Of a DNA stretch of 18,150 bases, positions 14,664-18,150 are shown one piece after another; position 1 is the stretch's first letter; the number at the start of each line of letters is the position of its first letter. The stretch is from Clostridiales bacterium UBA735 (GTDB lineage: Bacteria; Bacillota; Clostridia; Oscillospirales; Oscillospiraceae). Where the stretch lies: positions 1 through 18,150 of the forward strand of contig DBLB01000077.1 in assembly GCA_002298695.1 (NCBI GenBank). Reading direction: 5' to 3'. Both the position numbers and the translations under genes were made by a program. The notes below the pieces were generated by a model. The model was not told the DNA's origin. It made no database searches and saw only the letters and a list, made by a program, of their open reading frames with translations.

Positions 14664-14691
14664 ATTGTATCACAAATCGTCCAGATTCCAA
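14664..14691 (-). promoter_or_regulatory. Promoter of the regulator/kinase operon
   Basis: On the minus strand TTGGAA (14691-14686), a 16-bp spacer and TACAAT (14669-14664) with a TG extension lie about 32 bp before the regulator ATG. The -35 abuts the TTAAGA repeats (nearest edge 14698), an activator-like arrangement. Confidence 0.7.
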
Positions 14692-14697
14692 CCGGTT

Positions 14698-14735
14698 TTA
14701 AGAATTTTTAAGACTTCTGTAAATCCTCTGTAAAT
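14698..14735. promoter_or_regulatory. Tandem regulator-binding boxes in the divergent promoter region
   Basis: Four in-phase repeats are visible: TTAAGA at 14698 and 14708, then CTGTAAAT at 14717-14724 and 14728-14735. Successive TTAA/GTAA cores are 10, 11 and 11 bp apart. This resembles PhoB/PhoP-type box arrays. The boxes lie between the regulator promoter and a plus-strand extended -10 at 14753-14758. Binding by the adjacent regulator is inferred. Confidence 0.5.
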
Positions 14736-14749
14736 TCCCCTGCATCCTG

Positions 14750-14758
14750 TGTTATAAT
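14750..14758 (+). promoter_or_regulatory. Possible plus-strand promoter (extended -10)
   Basis: TGTTATAAT matches a perfect extended -10. No -35 is recognisable; one of the CTGTAAAT boxes occupies that position, as at activator-dependent promoters. It would drive transcription rightward through the inverted-repeat element toward the pseudouridine synthase gene, giving a 5' leader of about 240 nt. Confidence 0.5.
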
Positions 14759-14827
14759 GGTGAAAACAGTCATACTCGCAGGAGCTGATGTCCTCATCGG
14801 CCTATCCCGCAAATTTGCACGGCACTC

Positions 14828-14935
14828 TGTAGGGGCGGACGGCTCTGTCCGCCCGTAGGGCAGTACGATTTTGCCGAAGGGTATCGCGTTTGGGCCGTGC
14901 CAAGCGCAGGCAGACAGGTCGTCCGCCCCTGTAAA
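14828..14935. repeat. GC-rich inverted-repeat element (MITE/REP-like, about 108 bp)
   Basis: The ends are imperfect inverted copies: TGTAGGGGCGGACGGCTCTG on the left (14828-14847) and the complement of TTACAGGGGCGGACGACCTG on the right (14916-14935). They share a perfect GGGGCGGACG core. No ORF of note lies inside. The core also matches the short palindrome at 9846-9870. Non-coding elements of this type are common in Oscillospiraceae-like genomes, from general recollection rather than a search. Confidence 0.6.
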
Positions 14936-15004
14936 GGTTCTCCCGCATTCCGTTGGACACGTCAGAAGAACCTTTCGCATTTCCCCATATCCCCGGAGGT
15001 TCCC

Positions 15005-15655
15005 ATGGACATCTTATATCAGGACAACCGAATCGTCGTCTGCCTGAAACCGCCCGGCGTGCTCTCCACAGACGAACCCGGCGGCATGCCGGAGCTGCTG
15101 CGCGCCGCGCTCGGCACGCCCTGCATCCGCACCGTCCACCGGCTGGATGCCGCGGTCGGCGGCGTGATGGTCTTTGCGCGCAGCCGCAGGGCCGCCGCCA
15201 TTCTCTCGCAGCAGATCCGCGAACACCGCTTCCGGAAGGAATACCTCGCTGTTGTGCACGGAACGCTCCCCGCGGAAGGGCATTTGCAGGACTTCCTGCT
15301 CCGCGACACCCATGCCGGCCTGACCCGGACTGCTCCGGCGGAGACGCCTGGTGCGAAGGAGGCACGGCTCTTCTATCGGTCGCTTGCCCATACTGACGGC
15401 AAAACGCTCGTCCGCATTGCACTGGAAACCGGACGGACGCATCAGATCCGCGTTCAATTTTCCGTGCGCGGTCACGCCCTGCTCGGCGACCGGAAGTACG
15501 GTGCGGGCGAACCCGGCGGCATTGCACTCTGGTCGTTCCGCCTCTCGTTCTTCCATCCGGAGAGCGGCGCAAAAATGGAATTTTCCGCCATTCCGGCAAA
15601 AAATCCACAGTTTTCAGACTTTGGGGATTGCATTTTCCTCGCAAACAGCGTATGA
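15005..15655 (+). CDS. RluA-family RNA pseudouridine synthase
   Basis: This 216-residue protein matches the RluA family, which converts specific uridines in rRNA or tRNA to pseudouridine. An N-terminal IVVCLKPPGVLST segment, the catalytic HRLD motif (45-48, Asp48) and the later RTHQIRVQFSVRGHALLGDRKYG block are diagnostic. The residues after HRLD (AAVGG) differ from the usual xxTSG. There is no N-terminal S4 domain, so it is one of the short, single-domain members; the RNA target cannot be predicted. CGGAGG precedes the ATG by five bases. The gene diverges from the response regulator and carries the MATE promoter in its 3' end. Confidence 0.92.
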   Translation: MDILYQDNRIVVCLKPPGVLSTDEPGGMPELLRAALGTPCIRTVHRLDAAVGGVMVFARSRRAAAILSQQIREHRFRKEYLAVVHGTLPAEGHLQDFLLRDTHAGLTRTAPAETPGAKEARLFYRSLAHTDGKTLVRIALETGRTHQIRVQFSVRGHALLGDRKYGAGEPGGIALWSFRLSFFHPESGAKMEFSAIPAKNPQFSDFGDCIFLANSV

Positions 15656-15656
15656 T
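15628..15656 (+). promoter_or_regulatory. Promoter of the MATE/kinase-like operon
   Basis: TTGCAT (15628-15633), a 17-bp spacer and TATGAT (15651-15656) form a good SigA-type promoter. It overlaps the last codons of the pseudouridine synthase gene. Transcription should start near 15663, just before the MATE ribosome site. Confidence 0.7.
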
Positions 15657-15688
15657 ACATTGACCTGTGTACGAAGGGGGATCTCTGC

Positions 15689-17083
15689 ATGACAACCACC
15701 AGACAGACAGAACTGAACATGCTCGACGGTCCGGTTCTCCCGCGGATTCTGCAATTCACGCTGCCGCTGGCCGCGACCGGCATGCTGCAGCTGCTGTTCA
15801 ACGCCGCCGACGTCATCGTCGTCGGCAAGTTTTCCGGCAGCACAGCCCTGGCCGCCGTCGGCGCAACGTCCAGTCTCGTCAATCTGCTCGTCAATACCTT
15901 CATCGGCATCTCCGTCGGCGTGAACATCCTCGTGGCGCGCCGCGTCGGCTGCCGCGACGATGAAGGTGTCCGCCGTGCGAGCCACTGCGCCGTCGCGCTC
16001 AGCATAGCGCTCGGCTTTCTCATGCTCCTGTTAGGCCTGTTCCTCAGCCGCCCGATGCTCGAGTGGATGGAGACGCCCGCCGACATTCTGGATAAATCCG
16101 CGCTCTATCTCAAAATTTACTTTCTTGGCGTCCCGTTCACACTCATCTACAACTTCAGTGCCGCCATTCTCCGCGCCTACGGCGACACGAAGCGCCCCAT
16201 GATGTTCCTGACTGTCTCCGGCGTCGTCAACGCGCTGCTGAACCTGTTTTTCGTCATTGTCTGCAAAATCGACGTTGCCGGCGTCGCCATCGCGACTGTC
16301 ATCTCGCAGATCATCTCGGTCGTGCTTGTGCTGCGCTGCCTGCTCCGGTTTGAAGGCCCGGCGCGTATTTTTCCGCGCGAAGTACGCCTTCACAAGGAGG
16401 AATCGATACAGATCCTGCAGATCGGCCTCCCGGCCGGCCTGCAAACCATGCTGTTCAACGTCTCCAACGTCATCGTGCAGAGCGCGGTCAACGGCTTCGG
16501 CGCAGACGTCGTCGCCGCCAACACAGCCTCGGCCAATATTGCAGCCTTCCCCTACACGGCCATGAACTCCGTCTACCACGCGGCCATCACCTTCACCAGC
16601 CAGAACCTCGGCGCGCGCCGCTATGACCGAATCAACCGGATCTTCTGGGCCAGCAGCGCCGCCGTCTGCGTCATCGGCCTGCCGCTGTGCGCGCTCTGCA
16701 CGGTCTTTGGGCCGCAGCTGCTCGGCATCTACATCGCCCGGGCAGATCCCGCCTATGACGCGATCATCGCAAACGGCATGATCCGCACCTATTATGTCAT
16801 CGCACCCTATATCCTCTGCGGCTTCATGGACAGCTTCTGCGGAATGGTGCGCGGCCTCGGCGCAGCGTGGACGCCGATGCTGGTCGGCCTTGTCGGCGCC
16901 TGCCTGATGCGGATCGTCTGGATCTGGACGATTTTCCGCTGGCATCATACGCTCGGCGCGCTTTATGTCTCCTACCCCATCAGCTGGTTCATTACCGCTG
17001 CGGCGCACGCTGTCTGCTTTGTGATCTTCTGGCGCAGAATGCGCGCCCGGCTGGCCGAGCGTGCCGCCGCCCCCGAATTCTGA
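15689..17083 (+). CDS. MATE-family multidrug/sodium antiporter
   Basis: This 464-residue protein has about twelve hydrophobic helices and matches MATE efflux proteins, which export cationic drugs or metabolites in exchange for Na+ or H+. The start (ML.GP...ILQFTLPL) and the segment NAADVIVVGKFSGSTALAAVGA are classic for the family. The internal pseudo-repeat begins about residue 240 (IQILQIGLPAGLQTMLFNVSNVIVQSAVNGFG). AAGGGGGAT precedes the ATG. It has its own promoter at 15628-15656 and is followed after 17 bp by the P-loop kinase gene, so the two probably form an operon. The exported substrate is unknown. Confidence 0.94.
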   Translation: MTTTRQTELNMLDGPVLPRILQFTLPLAATGMLQLLFNAADVIVVGKFSGSTALAAVGATSSLVNLLVNTFIGISVGVNILVARRVGCRDDEGVRRASHCAVALSIALGFLMLLLGLFLSRPMLEWMETPADILDKSALYLKIYFLGVPFTLIYNFSAAILRAYGDTKRPMMFLTVSGVVNALLNLFFVIVCKIDVAGVAIATVISQIISVVLVLRCLLRFEGPARIFPREVRLHKEESIQILQIGLPAGLQTMLFNVSNVIVQSAVNGFGADVVAANTASANIAAFPYTAMNSVYHAAITFTSQNLGARRYDRINRIFWASSAAVCVIGLPLCALCTVFGPQLLGIYIARADPAYDAIIANGMIRTYYVIAPYILCGFMDSFCGMVRGLGAAWTPMLVGLVGACLMRIVWIWTIFRWHHTLGALYVSYPISWFITAAAHAVCFVIFWRRMRARLAERAAAPEF

Positions 17084-17100
17084 AGGAAAGGAACCTGACT

Positions 17101-18027
17101 ATGCGAGTCATCGACATGGAGGATATCATCCTCGCCATGCGCAATCAGACGCAGTTCGTCCTGCGCTGCGAAGAGGTGTTCCACGATAAGATCAGCGCCG
17201 CCTCGGCGTCCATCCTCTCCGCCCAGCCGAAGCGTCCCTTCGTCTGCCTGACCGGCCCGTCCGGCTCCGGCAAAACCACAACCGCCATGCGCCTGCAGAC
17301 CTATCTGGAAAATCTCGGCGTGAAGGTCTGCCTGCTGAGCATGGACAATTTCTTCCTCTCGCTCGACCAGCGCCCGCCCGAAGCCGACGACTGGGAATCG
17401 CCCCACTGCGTCAACTGGCCCCTGCTGCTCGACTGCATCGACGGCCTCTCTGCCGGCAAAACCATGCAGATCCCCTGGTACGATTTCAAATCCAACCGCA
17501 CCGGCGGCTATACGCCGATGACCGGCAGCCGGGATGCCATCGTCATCGCCGAGGGCATCCACATGCTCAATCCCATCGTCTTCGACCAGGTGCGTTCCCG
17601 TGCCACCGGCGTCTACGTCGCACCGCGGACGCGTATCATCACCCCGCAGGACCAGATCGTCCGTCCCGAGCAGATCCGCGTCGCGCGCCGCATGCTCCGC
17701 GACTACAACGGCCGCGGCTATTCCCTGCGCGGCACGGTCGAGCGGGCTCAGTCCGTCAATGCCGGCGAGCAAAAATATATCCAGCCCAACAAGCCGAACG
17801 CCTCCATCCACATCGACTCCTTCCACGATTATGAGCTCTGCATCCTCGCCAAATACCTGCGCGAGCTGCCGCAGTTCACCAAGGAGCTCGACGACGCGTT
17901 CCTTGAGGAAAAGGGCCTGCGCGTGCTGATGGACGTCGTCCGCAGCCTCCCGCCGCTCGATATCCCCTACGTCCCACACGATTCCATCATCCGCGAATTC
18001 GTCGGCGGCAGCTGCTTCCGGTATTGA
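17101..18027 (+). CDS. Uridine kinase-like P-loop protein (phosphoribulokinase/uridine kinase family)
   Basis: This 308-residue protein has a Walker A motif GPSGSGKT (52-59), followed by LLSMDNFFLSLDQRP, WYDFKSNRTGGY and VIAEGIHMLNP. This pattern is characteristic of the uridine kinase/phosphoribulokinase superfamily, which phosphorylates nucleosides or sugars. A frame open upstream overlaps the MATE gene; the ATG at 17101 with AAGGAAAGGAAC before it is the better start. Related Firmicute proteins often carry an N-terminal TGS/threonyl-tRNA-synthetase-like region, which is absent here and replaced by about 45 residues with no motif I recognise. It lies 17 bp after the MATE gene. The substrate is unproven. 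Confidence 0.88.
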   Translation: MRVIDMEDIILAMRNQTQFVLRCEEVFHDKISAASASILSAQPKRPFVCLTGPSGSGKTTTAMRLQTYLENLGVKVCLLSMDNFFLSLDQRPPEADDWESPHCVNWPLLLDCIDGLSAGKTMQIPWYDFKSNRTGGYTPMTGSRDAIVIAEGIHMLNPIVFDQVRSRATGVYVAPRTRIITPQDQIVRPEQIRVARRMLRDYNGRGYSLRGTVERAQSVNAGEQKYIQPNKPNASIHIDSFHDYELCILAKYLRELPQFTKELDDAFLEEKGLRVLMDVVRSLPPLDIPYVPHDSIIREFVGGSCFRY

Positions 18028-18051
18028 ACCCATCACAGGATCTTCCATAGG

Positions 18052-18150
18052 GTGTATCTGAAAACTGGCGATGTGACCGGCAGCGAGGAATTTTTGCGCT
18101 GAGCAAGACATTTTTCGCAGGAATACTGACGTATTTCAAATGACGAGACA
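18052..18150. repeat. Possible start of a dispersed non-coding repeat (cut by the window edge)
   Basis: The sequence after the kinase gene has no ORF and no terminator. It opens GTGTATCTGAAAACTGGCGA and contains near-repeated tracts (GAGGAATTTTTGCGC and GACATTTTTCGCAGG). It resembles interspersed intergenic repeats that I recall from Ruminococcaceae genomes. The other end is outside the window, so inverted ends cannot be tested. Confidence 0.3.

Noticed and set aside
14633..14665. Upstream start of the response regulator at 14665
   Set aside because: That ATG lies in the promoter -10 region, and a strong AGGAGGA sits correctly before the ATG at 14632.
14757..14858. Short frame MVKTVILAGADVLIGLSRKF... 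starting at the plus-strand -10
   Set aside because: The start codon lies within the TATAAT element and the frame ends inside the inverted-repeat element; no ribosome site. It is probably chance.
16972..18111. A 379-codon minus-strand open frame opposite the uridine-kinase-like gene, and a similar one at 16031-17008 opposite the MATE gene
   Set aside because: Both are antisense shadows rich in Asp/Ala/Val/His; the plus-strand frames carry the P-loop and MATE motifs.

Overview
This window looks like a chromosomal segment of a Gram-positive, moderately GC-rich Clostridia member, probably Oscillospiraceae/Ruminococcaceae-like. The signs are: RNase Y in place of RNase E; a BioY-type ECF biotin transporter subunit beside a DNA-binding biotin ligase; SigA-like promoters; strong GGAGG ribosome sites; a lipoprotein solute-binding protein; and short GC-rich GTAGGGGCGG inverted repeats that I associate from memory with that family. 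No phage, IS transposase or CRISPR array is visible.

Layout. The left edge (1-59, minus) holds only the first 19 codons of an unidentified gene behind a hairpin-rich leader. A tRNA-Gly(CCC) follows on the minus strand with its own promoter and terminator. Next come rny (RNase Y, minus) and bioY (minus). Across a textbook BirA operator, a plus-strand operon runs birA, a small nitroreductase and a 57-residue cysteine-rich membrane peptide. Terminators at 4742-4880 separate it from a long minus-strand block.

The minus-strand block (14632 down to 4894) is the distinctive part. Read in transcription order it encodes an OmpR-family response regulator, a sensor histidine kinase, an 865-residue lipoprotein that joins a probable beta-propeller to a sugar-type solute-binding domain, two MalF/MalG-type permeases, a HlyD-like membrane-fusion (adaptor) protein and a two-TM protein with a MacB-like periplasmic core domain. 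The last four genes are tightly coupled (two ATGA overlaps and a 24-bp gap). No ATP-binding subunit is present for either the importer half or the MacB-like half. Similar TTAAGA direct repeats (10-11 bp period) lie upstream of both the regulator gene and the lipoprotein gene, so the kinase/regulator pair probably controls itself and the transport operon. I consider this combined importer/adaptor/MacB-like locus the best candidate for an undescribed system.

To the right, divergent from the regulator, a plus-strand set encodes an RluA-type pseudouridine synthase, a MATE efflux protein with its own promoter, and a P-loop uridine-kinase-like protein. A GC-rich inverted-repeat element of about 108 bp lies in the divergent intergenic region. 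The last roughly 100 bases resemble the start of a dispersed non-coding repeat.
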